DNA from: Anaerolineae bacterium
GTDB lineage: Bacteria; Chloroflexota; Anaerolineae; Aggregatilineales; Phototrophicaceae
DNA: 64,000 nucleotides
Reading direction: 5' to 3'
Assembly (NCBI GenBank): GCA_022843385.1
Contig: JALHNT010000002.1
Coordinates: 62,001-126,000 of the forward strand
In this document: in pieces, positions 53,917-63,619 of the stretch
How the letters are laid out: each line of letters opens with the position of its first letter
How positions within the stretch are numbered: position 1 is the stretch's first letter
Position numbers and translations under genes: made by a program
Notes under the pieces: model-generated
Databases searched by the model: none
The model's input: only the letters and a program-made list of their open reading frames with translations
What the model was told of the DNA's origin: nothing

Positions 53917-55493
53917 GTGGCGGGGCACTCGGCATCAGGCACACCACGCGGGTCGGTGAACAACGTGATCTGAAGATCATTGACGGTTTGCTGGCTGGCG
54001 AGGGTGTAATGCGCCGTCAACCAGTCCATTGCCTGTTGATACTCCGGGCGCTCGGCCGCTGCATACTGAGCCTCGGCGAAGGCAAAGGCCACCCACCAGA
54101 TGCGCTCCGCCCCCTGCCCCGCAGCGCCAACACAACCATCGGCCAGCAGCCGCAGGGCTTCCTGCGTCGGCAAGGCCAGCGTGTCGTCGCTACTGCCGGG
54201 CCTATCGCCGATATAGCCCTGCGTCAGATCGCGTTCGTAGTAGATCATGGGCAGCGCGGTCAGCTTGTTCTGGTGAACAACAACATCGCCCGGTTGCCAC
54301 GACTGACGAATAAATTCACCAACCGTGTTGAACGGCGAGTTGGGGAATGTCGCCCAAGTGTATTGATAGTACAGGCCGACGCCCGCCAGAATCAGACATG
54401 CCACTCCGACGACCGACGCAATGGGGCGCGGCAATCCGCTGCGGGTGAAATACCAGGCCAGCACGACATAGGCCATCAGCGCCGAGGGCAGCAGCGAACG
54501 CTCCAGATATAATGGCTGAATTTGCGAGATCAGCCACATCGCCATCATCGGAAAGAGCGTCAGCCATAGCACAAGGAGCAACCGATGCCGATCTGCTTTA
54601 GTACGCCGCTGCCGCAGCGACAGGATGAGCTGTACCATGACGAGCAGCGTGACAAACAATGCCCCGAAGAAAGCGACCATGGAAGCCGGCGGCGGAAAAT
54701 CCAGGCTGACCGAGAGAAATGAGCGCAGGGTCAGCAGAGGGCGGGCAATGCTGGGGGGTTCGAGCCAGTAGTAGGACTGCACTTTCTGCAACTGACCGGG
54801 CAGATTGACCAGCCAGGGCGAATAGATCACTAGAGCGATCACGGCTCCCATCACGACGCCACGAAAGATTATCCAGCGACGCGCCAGCAGCGGCACCAGT
54901 CCGAGCGCGACCAGATAGAAGGCCGCCAACTGCTGGGTGTACATCGCCAGGCCGGACAGGATGCCGAACGCGATCCACCCGCGCCAGACAGCTAAACGCC
55001 CCCTGCCCCCAGTTGACGAATTCGCTGGCGACGCATCCCGCCAGCCATAGATGAAGCACAGGGTAGCCGATGCCAGCAGCAGACCCAATAGCGCATACAT
55101 GCGGGTCTCTTGCGAATACTGAATGTGAAAGGGCGCGATGGCGGTTATGAGGGCAGCCGCCAACCCCAGGCGGTGATCGAACAAGGCGCGGCCAATGCCA
55201 TAGATGACGGCGATAGTCGCCACTCCGAGGATCACGCTCCACAGCCGTACTGTGAAGGGACTCTGGCCGAAGAGTCCCATCCAGATGTTGAGGGTGGTGT
55301 AATATAGCAACGGGTGAATATCGGCCGCACCGCCCGCCACCGGAGTCAGGGTGCCATAGAGCATGGCGGAGAGCCCCTTCTCCGCGAACAACACAGCGAA
55401 GGCTTCGTCATACCATAGCGGTCTTCCGCCGAGATGGATCAGCCGCAGCGCCAACCCCAGCAGCAGGATGAGCGCAAGCCCGTAACGCCGCAT
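53913..55493 (-). CDS. GT39/PMT_2-family membrane glycosyltransferase (gene 5 of run)
   Basis: The 526-residue protein begins with a helix and GGRPLWYDEAFAVLFAEKG (about 22-40), the dolichyl-phosphate-mannose-protein mannosyltransferase-like (PMT_2) signature, including the catalytic-loop aspartate. IHPLLYYTTLNIWMGLFGQS (about 58-77) follows, then HIQYSQETRMYALLGLL (about 123-139) as in ArnT-like enzymes. About ten helices and a C-terminal periplasmic-type domain complete it. It starts directly after the TAG of the small upstream gene. It likely glycosylates lipid-linked glycans or proteins outside the membrane. Confidence 0.88.
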   Translation of the reverse strand: MRRYGLALILLLGLALRLIHLGGRPLWYDEAFAVLFAEKGLSAMLYGTLTPVAGGAADIHPLLYYTTLNIWMGLFGQSPFTVRLWSVILGVATIAVIYGIGRALFDHRLGLAAALITAIAPFHIQYSQETRMYALLGLLLASATLCFIYGWRDASPANSSTGGRGRLAVWRGWIAFGILSGLAMYTQQLAAFYLVALGLVPLLARRWIIFRGVVMGAVIALVIYSPWLVNLPGQLQKVQSYYWLEPPSIARPLLTLRSFLSVSLDFPPPASMVAFFGALFVTLLVMVQLILSLRQRRTKADRHRLLLVLWLTLFPMMAMWLISQIQPLYLERSLLPSALMAYVVLAWYFTRSGLPRPIASVVGVACLILAGVGLYYQYTWATFPNSPFNTVGEFIRQSWQPGDVVVHQNKLTALPMIYYERDLTQGYIGDRPGSSDDTLALPTQEALRLLADGCVGAAGQGAERIWWVAFAFAEAQYAAAERPEYQQAMDWLTAHYTLASQQTVNDLQITLFTDPRGVPDAECPAT

Positions 55494-55913
55494 CTATTGA
55501 TCCCAGACCTCGATCTTCTTAGCTTCGCCGACACCGGGTTTCTTAAGGATATAGGTGGAGAATTCCTCACGGCTCTCAAAGGTGACGAGTTCCCAACCCT
55601 CTTGACCCAGCAAGTTGAGCGGGAAAAAGATGGGCTGGTCTTTCCATTCCGGCTTCGATTCGCCGTTCACCTTGTACTGAATGCCATAGGAGCGTCGGGC
55701 TTCCAGGGCAGCGTATTGCCAGGCTCCCGGCTCGACGCTGGGCGAATCCATCAAAGCCTTCATCTTCTTTTCCAGTGGGGCGATGGCATCCAGTTTTTTC
55801 AGCCATTCGGATGCAACCGGATCGCTGGGGATGGTTTGCAGGATTTGCCGCGCCTTGTCATATTTCATCTCGTTGATGAGTTCTTTTGCCAGTTGAAGCT
55901 CTTGTCGTAGCAT
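55494..55913 (-). CDS. small protein with helical N-terminus and DUF4177-like domain
   Basis: I start at ATG 55913 (139 residues), preceded by GGAGG with 10-base spacing; longer in-frame starts lack this. Residues 1-70 look like a helical TPR-like pair (ELQLAKELINEMKYDKARQILQTI). The remainder (about 75-135) has FFPLNLLGQEGWELVTFESRE, the pattern of DUF4177-type small beta domains of unknown function. It is soluble, has no signal, and is the only cytoplasmic protein inside a run of membrane glycosyltransferases. The function is unknown; a regulatory or scaffold role is speculation. Confidence 0.75.
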   Translation of the reverse strand: MLRQELQLAKELINEMKYDKARQILQTIPSDPVASEWLKKLDAIAPLEKKMKALMDSPSVEPGAWQYAALEARRSYGIQYKVNGESKPEWKDQPIFFPLNLLGQEGWELVTFESREEFSTYILKKPGVGEAKKIEVWDQ

Positions 55914-55966
55914 CGGTTCATCGCCTCCGTTGTGAACATCCATATTGTCTATAAGGGTATCACGAA

Positions 55967-57265
55967 TCAAATGACTTGACCTGATCGGTCACGGGGTTGG
56001 CGCAGAATGCCGTAGAGAGCAACCGCCACGCTGATGAGCGTTATCGTGCGCGCGATGACCAGCACGGCAAATGGCAGTTGCAGCGCACCGGTGATTTCCC
56101 CGCCGGTATCGCCGGTGCGGATAAACAGTACCGGGTATTCGGCGAAGGTCAGCAGGCTGAGGACAACGACGATCAGCACACCGTTGCGGCTGGGAAAACA
56201 CAGCAGAATCAGTGGGATGATCTGCGCCAACCACTGGGGACTCCAGCCCTGGGCTTGCAGGAAGAAGATGAGCAGCGTGAAGGCGACGAAAGCCACCAGT
56301 CCTTTGTCATCGAGGCGGCGGGTGCGCCAGAAGACGAACAGTCCAAGCAAACCAGCTGCTCCTAGACGCAGCCATCCGGGAACGACGGCTGGATTGCCAA
56401 GCGTTACAGCCGCCAATGCCGGGTCGAGCCGATCTGTGAGCGGGCCAAAGTTGCCGGTGCGATAGTTACCATCGAGCAGCGCCCAGACCGTCTGATAGGA
56501 CGCTTTGCTGAACTGCGCCGTCAGCGAAGGCAGAGTCATAGTCGCGTTTTGCAGGAGAAAAGGCAGGATGACCAGCGCGACTAGGCCCATCAGCACCAGG
56601 GTGAAGCGCAGGGCCGATTGCCGATTTTTGTAACGCCAGACCGCGCCGAGCAGGATGGCGGACGTGAATTTAACCAGCGTCCCCAGGGCAATCGCCAGCG
56701 CCGAGCGCACCGGGCGATCTTCCAGCAGCCACCACAGTCCCAGGAGCAAGGCAAAAGCGACCAGCACTTCGAAGGTCCAAAAGACAAAGACCAACGGCAC
56801 CACCAGCAACGCGTAAATCCAGGCCAACGCCATAGCAGTATCGGCGCGATACAGGCGAGTCGCGATCCGACGAAGCAGGAACAGGTTGCCGACATCAGCA
56901 GCCACAAAGATCACCGCCAACGCCAGGGCAAAGCCGGGGTAGCTAGCACCCTGTACCTGATAAATCGCCACCGAGAGATACGACCACAACGGCGGAAATT
57001 CGCTCCACCAGTCGCGCAATGGTAGGCCGTAGTCCTTCGAGAGCGCGGCAATCTGGTAATAGGTCTGGAAATCGCCACCAGCGGTCATGCCCCGTTCGAC
57101 GCCCTGGGTGACCAGCGGTTGATAGACCATCGCCAGCAAGAGGCGGGAGGCGATGAAGAGAATCAGGAGCAGGCGAAAATCCATGAACAGCGCATTCAGC
57201 GATAATGCTGATGGCGGGGGCGCTGACTCTTTGGATGGAGCAGCAGACGGTGCGTGTTTAGTCAC
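55967..57265 (-). CDS. GT87-like polytopic membrane protein (gene 7 of run)
   Basis: I take the GTG at 57265 (432 residues), which has GGGAGGG 5 bases upstream and overlaps the previous stop; an ATG at 57313 is also open, with no clear ribosome site. The first ~25 residues are a Ser/Pro/Ala-rich tail. About ten helices follow, with the loop GGDFQTYYQIAALSKDYG and WWSEFPPLWSYLSVAIYQV near residues 60-97, similar to GT87 proteins. No C-terminal soluble domain is present. Sugar and acceptor are unknown. Confidence 0.78.
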   Translation of the reverse strand: MTKHAPSAAPSKESAPPPSALSLNALFMDFRLLLILFIASRLLLAMVYQPLVTQGVERGMTAGGDFQTYYQIAALSKDYGLPLRDWWSEFPPLWSYLSVAIYQVQGASYPGFALALAVIFVAADVGNLFLLRRIATRLYRADTAMALAWIYALLVVPLVFVFWTFEVLVAFALLLGLWWLLEDRPVRSALAIALGTLVKFTSAILLGAVWRYKNRQSALRFTLVLMGLVALVILPFLLQNATMTLPSLTAQFSKASYQTVWALLDGNYRTGNFGPLTDRLDPALAAVTLGNPAVVPGWLRLGAAGLLGLFVFWRTRRLDDKGLVAFVAFTLLIFFLQAQGWSPQWLAQIIPLILLCFPSRNGVLIVVVLSLLTFAEYPVLFIRTGDTGGEITGALQLPFAVLVIARTITLISVAVALYGILRQPRDRSGQVI

Positions 57266-58727
57266 CACTACCCTCCCGCGTGAAGATGATGGCTGGTTGG
57301 TCTTCAGCTTCATAGGCAATGCGCCAACCACCCGCCTGCCGCAGTTCACGCGCCAGACCGCTCTCTTTCTCCATGATAACCAGGCGAATGCCATATTGTT
57401 CAAACACATCCACCCAGGCCAGACTGCCTGTAGCAGCAGGCAGATAGGTGTTGGTCAGGAAGGCATCGCCATACAGATCGGTACGACCATCGACAAAGAC
57501 CGGCTCATCCGGCAGTCGATCAATGAGGAAGCCACCCCAGTTGTAACTATTGAAGAGCGGTCCGCGCAGGTCATTGGCGCGGATGTATTCCACTGCGTCG
57601 ATGGGCAGGATTTTGGCCTGTTCGGTCCGAACGAGGGTCGGGTCCAGCACCAGCAGCACTTTCGCCAGACAGCCGAGCAGCACGACGGCCAGCAGGGCGG
57701 CATTCAAACGCGCCTGACGGGGGGTGACGCGCTTGATAGTGTTGATAATCCAGCCGCGCTCGGACAAGACATCATCGAGATGGCGGGTCAGAACCGGCGT
57801 GGCGACGACGGCGAACACGGCGATGTTGCGTCCGGCCAGCAGCGCCATGAAGGCTGTTCCGGCACAGAGCAGGAAAGCCGTCCAATCGATGCGGCGCTTG
57901 CTGGCCCCAGCCGCGCCAAGCAAGCCGAGCAGCAGGAAGATGAACGGCCAGGTCTGACGTTCGTGGAAATTGGGCGAGTTCCATTCCTGGATGAAGTTTT
58001 GCAGCGCACCGATGCCGACGGTCTGGAATGGCACCGCCAACATACTGAGGCCATAGGGGTTAACGACGATGGCGGCAAAGGCCAGCAGGCTGACGATCAG
58101 CAGCTTGCGAATGCCAACCCAACTGACGACATCCGCGCCCTGTGGATTGAAGATGCGCCCCAGCACCTCACCGGCGATGCTGCCGCCCAGGAAGATGAAG
58201 CCAATGGAAAATCCAGCGTGGAGATTGCCCCAGAGCGCCATCAATGGCACGATCCACCACAAACGGTCGATCTTCTCGCGCTTGTGCAAGTGGAGGATGT
58301 AGAGGATGACCGTGCTGAGGAAAAAGGAGAGCATCTGAGGGCGAGGCGACCAGAAGACGGCTGCCGTCGCCGCGCCAATCACCAGGGCGAAGGCCCGCAG
58401 GTAGACGCTGCCTGACGATACGCGGTACACCAGCCCCATGCCCGCCGTCGCCAACGCCGCTGTGTAGACCGCCAGACCAAAATCCCCCGCCAACCGCCAC
58501 ACACCCAGCAGGATGATCTGCGCTCCCCAGCTATGGTTGATCCAGGGTTCACCGGCTTTGGTGAAGGAGAAGGGATCGGTGAAGATCATGCCCTGAGTCA
58601 GGGTGTATTCGCCGGAACGGATATGCCACCAGACATCGGTATCGGTGGGAATACGGGTCGCCAGCGCGAACAACAGCGCGAACAGGATGATGAAAGCGAC
58701 TCGTTCAATCGTCAGTTGGCGCATCAT
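57258..58727 (-). CDS. polytopic membrane protein of a Chloroflexota-type family (gene 8 of run)
   Basis: The 489-residue protein has about eleven helices. The loop TDTDVWWHIRSGEYTLTQG (about 28-46) and PWINHSWGAQIILLGVWRL (about 61-79) carry acidic and histidine residues where GT-C enzymes bind lipid-sugar and metal. The C-terminal segment FNSYNWGGFLIDRLPDEPVF and VDGRTDLYGDAFL (about 385-420) is conserved in this uncharacterised family. The start overlaps the O-antigen-ligase-like gene as ATGA. A glycosyltransferase role is likely but not shown. Confidence 0.8.
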   Translation of the reverse strand: MMRQLTIERVAFIILFALLFALATRIPTDTDVWWHIRSGEYTLTQGMIFTDPFSFTKAGEPWINHSWGAQIILLGVWRLAGDFGLAVYTAALATAGMGLVYRVSSGSVYLRAFALVIGAATAAVFWSPRPQMLSFFLSTVILYILHLHKREKIDRLWWIVPLMALWGNLHAGFSIGFIFLGGSIAGEVLGRIFNPQGADVVSWVGIRKLLIVSLLAFAAIVVNPYGLSMLAVPFQTVGIGALQNFIQEWNSPNFHERQTWPFIFLLLGLLGAAGASKRRIDWTAFLLCAGTAFMALLAGRNIAVFAVVATPVLTRHLDDVLSERGWIINTIKRVTPRQARLNAALLAVVLLGCLAKVLLVLDPTLVRTEQAKILPIDAVEYIRANDLRGPLFNSYNWGGFLIDRLPDEPVFVDGRTDLYGDAFLTNTYLPAATGSLAWVDVFEQYGIRLVIMEKESGLARELRQAGGWRIAYEAEDQPAIIFTREGSGD

Positions 58728-61018
58728 GACAACTCATCCAGAAAATGCAGCAGCGCCGGGTCACCGACCGGATAGATGACCTGGGGCAGATACCAACGCG
58801 CAATAGCCGTTCGTATGAACTGGGCGTAGGCGATGTTCATGAGCAAATCATCATCGGCAGCAAAAGGTTCACGCTCGATCAGGGCAAATGCCTGTTGTCG
58901 TTTGATAGTCATCAATCCATCATCCCCGGCAGAACGCGCCAGCCACGCCCGCCCCAGATGTACCCATGCTTCATCGACCCGCCCAGTCACAAAAGACTCG
59001 GCCTGCTGCAAGTAACCGACTGCCCCGGCGCGGTCATTCAGGGTCAGCGCGATCATAGCTCGCAGCGTCCAGTGACGGGTGGCATTGGAGAGAAGCGTTT
59101 GTTCCCAGGCAGACAGTGCAGCCTGACCCTCTCCGGCATCCAACGCCGTCACAATCGGTGTCACTGCATAACCCGCCGACTCGTCTGGCAGGCTGAAGTC
59201 CGGCGGAAGAATACGCTTGACTTCAGGATACAAGAGAGCGTCGGGATTCAGGCTTAAGACTTCAGCCAATTGTCCCAGACGCGCGGAAGAATCACCCGGT
59301 GCAGAAGCATAGAGAGAGAGGTTCAATCGGAACTGCCAGACTTCGGGGTCGAGCGTTGCGGCGCGTTCCATCGCCGTGACAGCGGCTTCGGGTTTGCCAG
59401 CCTGCCAGAACAGACCAGCCAGATTAGCCCATCCCAGCGCGTAACCCGGTTCAAGCCGGGTGAATTGTTCATAACCAGCAATGGCACGTTCGAGCGCATC
59501 GGCATCACCGGCCTGTGCCGCCATGCCCCAGAGAAATGCCTGTTGCAGCCGGTAGAGACTCAGGTCAGGATCAGCATCAAGGACGGGTTGCAGCCGTTCC
59601 GCCCCCTGGCGATAATTCTGGTCAAAGGCCACCGCGTTCAGGATGTCGGCATACTGGGCATAAATCCGACTGCTCCACCACCCCGTCGCCAGCAGCACCA
59701 GCCACAACCCCACCAGCCCAAGCGGATGCCCCAGCCGACGCCAGCGCACTGTCATGGGTTGAGGTTCAGCCGGAGCCAGCGCCAGCACCAGCGCAACCAG
59801 ACCAGTCAGGGCGACAGCCGGCATCATGGTGGGCAGGTCGGTCAGTTGATGAACGCCAAAGGCAGTGACCGCCGCAACAGCCCCCATCAACAGCAGGCGA
59901 TCACGAGGCGGGGTACGCTGCCAGTTTTGTCGCAGACTTCGCACAATCACGATGACCGTAATAAGAAGGGTGACCAACCCAATCAATCCCAGATCAGCCG
60001 CGATCGGAAAGGGGACACTGTGGGCATGGCTGTGGGGACGATCCGGCTGGACGCCCTCGACCCGGACGATCTCGCGGCCAAAGGTGAACAAGCCCTGCCC
60101 GGTCAACGGCTGCTCCTGAAACAGCGCCAGCGCCCCGCGCCAGAGTTCGGTCCGCAGCCCAGCCTGCCGCCCAGCATCATTGAGCGAAGCGACGACCACG
60201 ATGAGAATAGCGACAACAGCAGCAGCAGCGACAAGCGAAGACGTGATGACCAGCCCCCGGATGGCGGACCGTTGTTGACTCCACAAGGCCGTAAAGCCAG
60301 CGCGTGACAACAAACCCTGGTGCGCCAGATACAGGCCGCCCCAGGCGATCAAACCGGCGACCATGCCGAGCCAGGCACCGCGCGAATAGGTCAACGCGAG
60401 CATGAACACAGCAAGCAGCAGGTAAAGAGCGAGGCCGATACGAGGGATCGAATTGCGAGTCGCGAACAAGCGAGACAGGATAAACGGGATCAGGACGACC
60501 AGAAAGCCGCCGAGGAAATTGGGATTGCCGAAGGTGCTGACGGGACGGGGTGGCAGCGTAAAGCCGCTGATCTGGATTTGCCCCAGCCAGACGCGCAATT
60601 GCAGGAAGGCGAAATATAGGATGACAACACCAGCGATGAGCAGCGCATCCACGACGCGCTCACGGCGCAGAACCCGGTTAGCGATGGCATCATGCAGCAC
60701 ATACCCGATGCCGATGTAGAGTCCCATGTACCACAGACCGATGGTGATGCGCCGGGAAGCCTCCAGATTGGTGAGCAGCGACAGACCGAAGGCAACAGCC
60801 CACAGCAGCAACACCCCATCGAGGGGGGTGCGATGCCAGATCCATTGACCCTGCCAACGGACGATCAACCACCCGACTAAGGTAAGACCGAGCAAACCCA
60901 GCCCAGTCGGGTGCAGCGCCGGATCAATCAAACCGTTGAAGGTCGCGCCGACTGTGACGGCATAGCTGAAGAGCAGCGTCACCACAACCAAAGCGATGAA
61001 GTCAGAAGGTTTTCGCAA
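58724..61018 (-). CDS. O-antigen ligase/Wzy-like polymerase with C-terminal TPR repeats
   Basis: I start at TTG 61018 (764 residues), with GGGAAGG upstream; another TTG at 61042 is open. About twelve helices include the Wzy_C signature PVSTFGNPNFLGGFLVVLIP (near 160-180), LTYSRGAWLGM (near 215) and the extracytoplasmic loop with HSHAHSVPFPIAADLGL (near 330). A ~280-residue TPR-like helical region follows (EPGYALGWANLAGLFWQAGK). Such proteins polymerise or ligate glycan to an acceptor. In a monoderm lineage the acceptor could be a secreted protein rather than lipid A. The gene is divergent from 61070 with ~50 bases between starts. Confidence 0.87.
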   Translation of the reverse strand: MRKPSDFIALVVVTLLFSYAVTVGATFNGLIDPALHPTGLGLLGLTLVGWLIVRWQGQWIWHRTPLDGVLLLWAVAFGLSLLTNLEASRRITIGLWYMGLYIGIGYVLHDAIANRVLRRERVVDALLIAGVVILYFAFLQLRVWLGQIQISGFTLPPRPVSTFGNPNFLGGFLVVLIPFILSRLFATRNSIPRIGLALYLLLAVFMLALTYSRGAWLGMVAGLIAWGGLYLAHQGLLSRAGFTALWSQQRSAIRGLVITSSLVAAAAVVAILIVVVASLNDAGRQAGLRTELWRGALALFQEQPLTGQGLFTFGREIVRVEGVQPDRPHSHAHSVPFPIAADLGLIGLVTLLITVIVIVRSLRQNWQRTPPRDRLLLMGAVAAVTAFGVHQLTDLPTMMPAVALTGLVALVLALAPAEPQPMTVRWRRLGHPLGLVGLWLVLLATGWWSSRIYAQYADILNAVAFDQNYRQGAERLQPVLDADPDLSLYRLQQAFLWGMAAQAGDADALERAIAGYEQFTRLEPGYALGWANLAGLFWQAGKPEAAVTAMERAATLDPEVWQFRLNLSLYASAPGDSSARLGQLAEVLSLNPDALLYPEVKRILPPDFSLPDESAGYAVTPIVTALDAGEGQAALSAWEQTLLSNATRHWTLRAMIALTLNDRAGAVGYLQQAESFVTGRVDEAWVHLGRAWLARSAGDDGLMTIKRQQAFALIEREPFAADDDLLMNIAYAQFIRTAIARWYLPQVIYPVGDPALLHFLDELS

Positions 61019-61069
61019 CCCGGCAGCCTTCCCGATGTACAATCAAAGCACGTTGAAAGGATACACCGA

Positions 61070-62197
61070 ATGTCCAGAATTCGCCCTTACCAGATCGTCA
61101 CTGTGCTCTGCCTGATGTACGTGATCTTTGTCCTGGCCGCCAACAACAACGATCCGCTGGCGTTGGTCACGCTGGGGACACGCTTCAGCCAGGGCAACAG
61201 CGCCGGTAGCGAAGGATACGATGGGCAGTTCAATTATTACATCGCCCGTGACCCGGATAGCGCCGCTGCCTTCATCGATGTTCCGGCCTATCGCTTCCAG
61301 CGCATCCTGCTGCCGGCGGCTGGACGAGCGCTGGCGCTGGGGCAGGAAGCATGGATCCCCTGGGCGTTCGTGTTCATCAACCTGATCGCGCTGGCCGTCA
61401 GCACAGCGCTGATGGAGCGCCTGCTGGTTGATCTGGGCGCAAGCCGTTGGTACGCGCTGACGATTGGGCTGACCATTGGCATGTTCGGTTCGGTGCGCCT
61501 GAGCCTGGCCGAGCCGCTGGCCTACGGGCTGGTGATCGGCGCGATCTGGGTGATCCGGCGCGGCGGCTGGATGCAGGGTGCAGTGCTGCTGGCGCTGTCG
61601 GCACTGGCAAAGGAGACCACCCTGTTCTTCGTGGCTGGTTACGGATTGTACTGGCTGTTACAGCGACAGTGGCGCAAAGTGCTGATTTTCGGATTAGTCG
61701 CTGGCCTGCCCTTCGTCATCTGGCAGTTGATCCTGAGGCAGCAGTTCGGCAGCTTCGGCATCGGCTCCGGCGGTGCGCTGGCGACCAGCTTCGAGATCAT
61801 CCCCTTCGGAGGAGTCATCCGTATAATCAGCGACCTGACGCCCGAACAGCGAGGGGCAATCCCGGCACTGCTAGCAATTTTCGGCATTATCCTTGTGCCA
61901 TTCGTGCTGCTGCCGACCCTTTGGGCGCTGCGGGAGTGTTGGCAGAAATTTCGGCGAGGCGTATTTGGCAGCAGCCTGTATCCGGCTCTGCTGCTCGTCA
62001 ACGCCATCATCATGCCCTTCGTGCCATTCTCGACCTATCGCGAACCGCTGGGCATCCTGCGTTTCATCATCGGGCTGCAAATCGCACTCATCCTGTATGC
62101 GGCGGCCACTCGGCAGCGCCGCCCCCTTCTGTTCAGCCTGGTGTGGATCGTGACGATATTTTTCGCCTTCAACCTGGTTTCTATCGGGACAGCCTGA
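61070..62197 (+). CDS. polytopic membrane protein, AZOBR-type YDGQF family
   Basis: I start at ATG 61070 (375 residues), with GAAAGG about 11 bases upstream; the longer frame runs back into the divergent gene. About nine helices are seen. The loop GSEGYDGQFNYYIARDPDSA (about 43-62) and PAYRFQRILLPAAGRALALG (about 69-88) define a family of uncharacterised membrane proteins with GT-C-like topology. It is the only plus-strand gene in the glycan locus. Its stop abuts the stop of the WbaP-like gene with no gap. Confidence 0.8.
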   Translation: MSRIRPYQIVTVLCLMYVIFVLAANNNDPLALVTLGTRFSQGNSAGSEGYDGQFNYYIARDPDSAAAFIDVPAYRFQRILLPAAGRALALGQEAWIPWAFVFINLIALAVSTALMERLLVDLGASRWYALTIGLTIGMFGSVRLSLAEPLAYGLVIGAIWVIRRGGWMQGAVLLALSALAKETTLFFVAGYGLYWLLQRQWRKVLIFGLVAGLPFVIWQLILRQQFGSFGIGSGGALATSFEIIPFGGVIRIISDLTPEQRGAIPALLAIFGIILVPFVLLPTLWALRECWQKFRRGVFGSSLYPALLLVNAIIMPFVPFSTYREPLGILRFIIGLQIALILYAAATRQRRPLLFSLVWIVTIFFAFNLVSIGTA

Positions 62198-63619
62198 TCA
62201 TACCCCGCTCATCTTCAGCACCTTGCCGACGGTGCGAATCATGATGCTGAGGTCGAGGGCGAGGGATTGGTGGCGGATGTAGTAGAGGTCGTATTGCAGC
62301 TTGACCAGAGCATCCTCGTCGTTGGAGCCGTAGTTATAGCGCACCTGCGCCCAGCCGGTCAGGCCTGGGCGGATGACATGACGGGTGCGATAAAAAGGAA
62401 TCTTCTCGGTCAGCCGCCGGACATGTTCGGGGCGTTCCGGGCGCGGGCCAACAATGCTCATATCGCCGCGCAGAATGTTGTAAATCTGCGGCAGTTCATC
62501 CAGACGGGTTTTTCGCATGAACCGCCCGATGCGCGTCACGCGGCTGTCGCCGGGTCGGCTAAACTGCGCCCCGCCAACCGCCTCGGCATCCTGGCGCATC
62601 GAGCGGAACTTGTAAATGCGGAAGGTGCGCCCATTCAAGCCCATCCGTTCCTGTGAGTAGAAAATGCTGCCGGGCGAATCGAGGCGGATGAGGAGCGACA
62701 ACAGAGGCAAGAGGAGCAGAAACACCGCCATGCCAAGCAGGGACAGGATGATGTCGATGAGACGCTTGAGGGTCAGATAGGGGTTGAAAGCCGTGTTGCC
62801 ATCGGTAGGCAGCACAACGGCCCAGTTGTTGATGATATGTTCCACCGGCACCTGACCCGTGATGCGCTCGTAAAGCAGCGGCATCGGCACAATCGCCACA
62901 CCGTGTTCGTAGGCATCCATCACCCCCTGAAAGGTATCGCCGCTCAATTCGCGGGTGGAGGTGACGATCAGTTCGCTGATCTGCTCGACATAGACCAGCG
63001 GCAGGATGTCCTTGCCGCGCCCGACCACCGGCACATCGCAGATGTCTTTCAGCACATCATCGGCTTCGGCGATCACGCCACGAATGTCATAGAGGCGGTG
63101 GGCATAGCGACCGATCGCGCCGATCATGGTCATGGCGGCCCAATCGGTGCCGACAATCAACACCCGCCGACGAACGCTGAACCAGCCGGTCAGCCAGGCG
63201 TTGAGCAAGCGGAATATGCTGATGAAGATAAAGACAGCTACGGCGTAGTAAAAGATGAACAGCCGGGGCAGCGCTAAGGGTGTGGCGAAAAAGAAGATGA
63301 GGAGATAGATGACCAACATCTGGATGGTAATTAAGATGAGGCGTTGCAGCGTGGCTAACCGCGTTGCCACGATCCGCAGGTCATAGAAATCGTTGGCTCC
63401 CGCCAGGAGAAGCCACAGTGGAATCAGAATGACAAACCAGATGCTTCGCGGCCAGATGAAGGCAAGATCAAAAGATTCACGCGCGACAAAAGCCCAGATC
63501 GCCAAGGCAATCAACACTGAAATGGCAACCGCTGCCACATCACCCGCCATGAGCAGCAAGCGGCGCTCGGAGATGCGGAGCTGTAAGCGCTTCGGTTTAG
63601 GCGACGGCGAAAAAAGCAT
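62198..63619 (-). CDS. undecaprenyl-phosphate sugar phosphotransferase, WbaP/CpsE type
   Basis: The 473-residue protein has four N-terminal helices, a CoA-binding-like domain with VLIVGTDWAAMTMI (about 150-165), another helix (about 285-310), and the catalytic sugar-transferase domain. The catalytic domain has KRLIDIILSLLG, IYKFRSMRQDAE, TRLDELPQIYNILRGDMS, VGPRPERPEHV and RPGLTGWAQV (about 285-425). It transfers a hexose-1-phosphate from a UDP-sugar to undecaprenyl phosphate, the first step of glycan repeat-unit assembly. It begins directly after the stop of the partial YfhO-like gene (TAGATG) and probably supplies the locus with its lipid-linked starter. Confidence 0.95.
   Translation of the reverse strand: MLFSPSPKPKRLQLRISERRLLLMAGDVAAVAISVLIALAIWAFVARESFDLAFIWPRSIWFVILIPLWLLLAGANDFYDLRIVATRLATLQRLILITIQMLVIYLLIFFFATPLALPRLFIFYYAVAVFIFISIFRLLNAWLTGWFSVRRRVLIVGTDWAAMTMIGAIGRYAHRLYDIRGVIAEADDVLKDICDVPVVGRGKDILPLVYVEQISELIVTSTRELSGDTFQGVMDAYEHGVAIVPMPLLYERITGQVPVEHIINNWAVVLPTDGNTAFNPYLTLKRLIDIILSLLGMAVFLLLLPLLSLLIRLDSPGSIFYSQERMGLNGRTFRIYKFRSMRQDAEAVGGAQFSRPGDSRVTRIGRFMRKTRLDELPQIYNILRGDMSIVGPRPERPEHVRRLTEKIPFYRTRHVIRPGLTGWAQVRYNYGSNDEDALVKLQYDLYYIRHQSLALDLSIMIRTVGKVLKMSGV

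Noticed and set aside
57153-58415. 420-codon plus-strand frame
   Set aside because: It is antisense to two membrane-protein genes with coherent helices; the translation is rich in Gln, Asp and Glu with no domain, as expected of an antisense mirror of hydrophobic codons.
59270-60307. 345-codon plus-strand frame
   Set aside because: It is a mirror of the O-antigen-ligase-like gene; low-complexity Gln/Arg/Pro translation.
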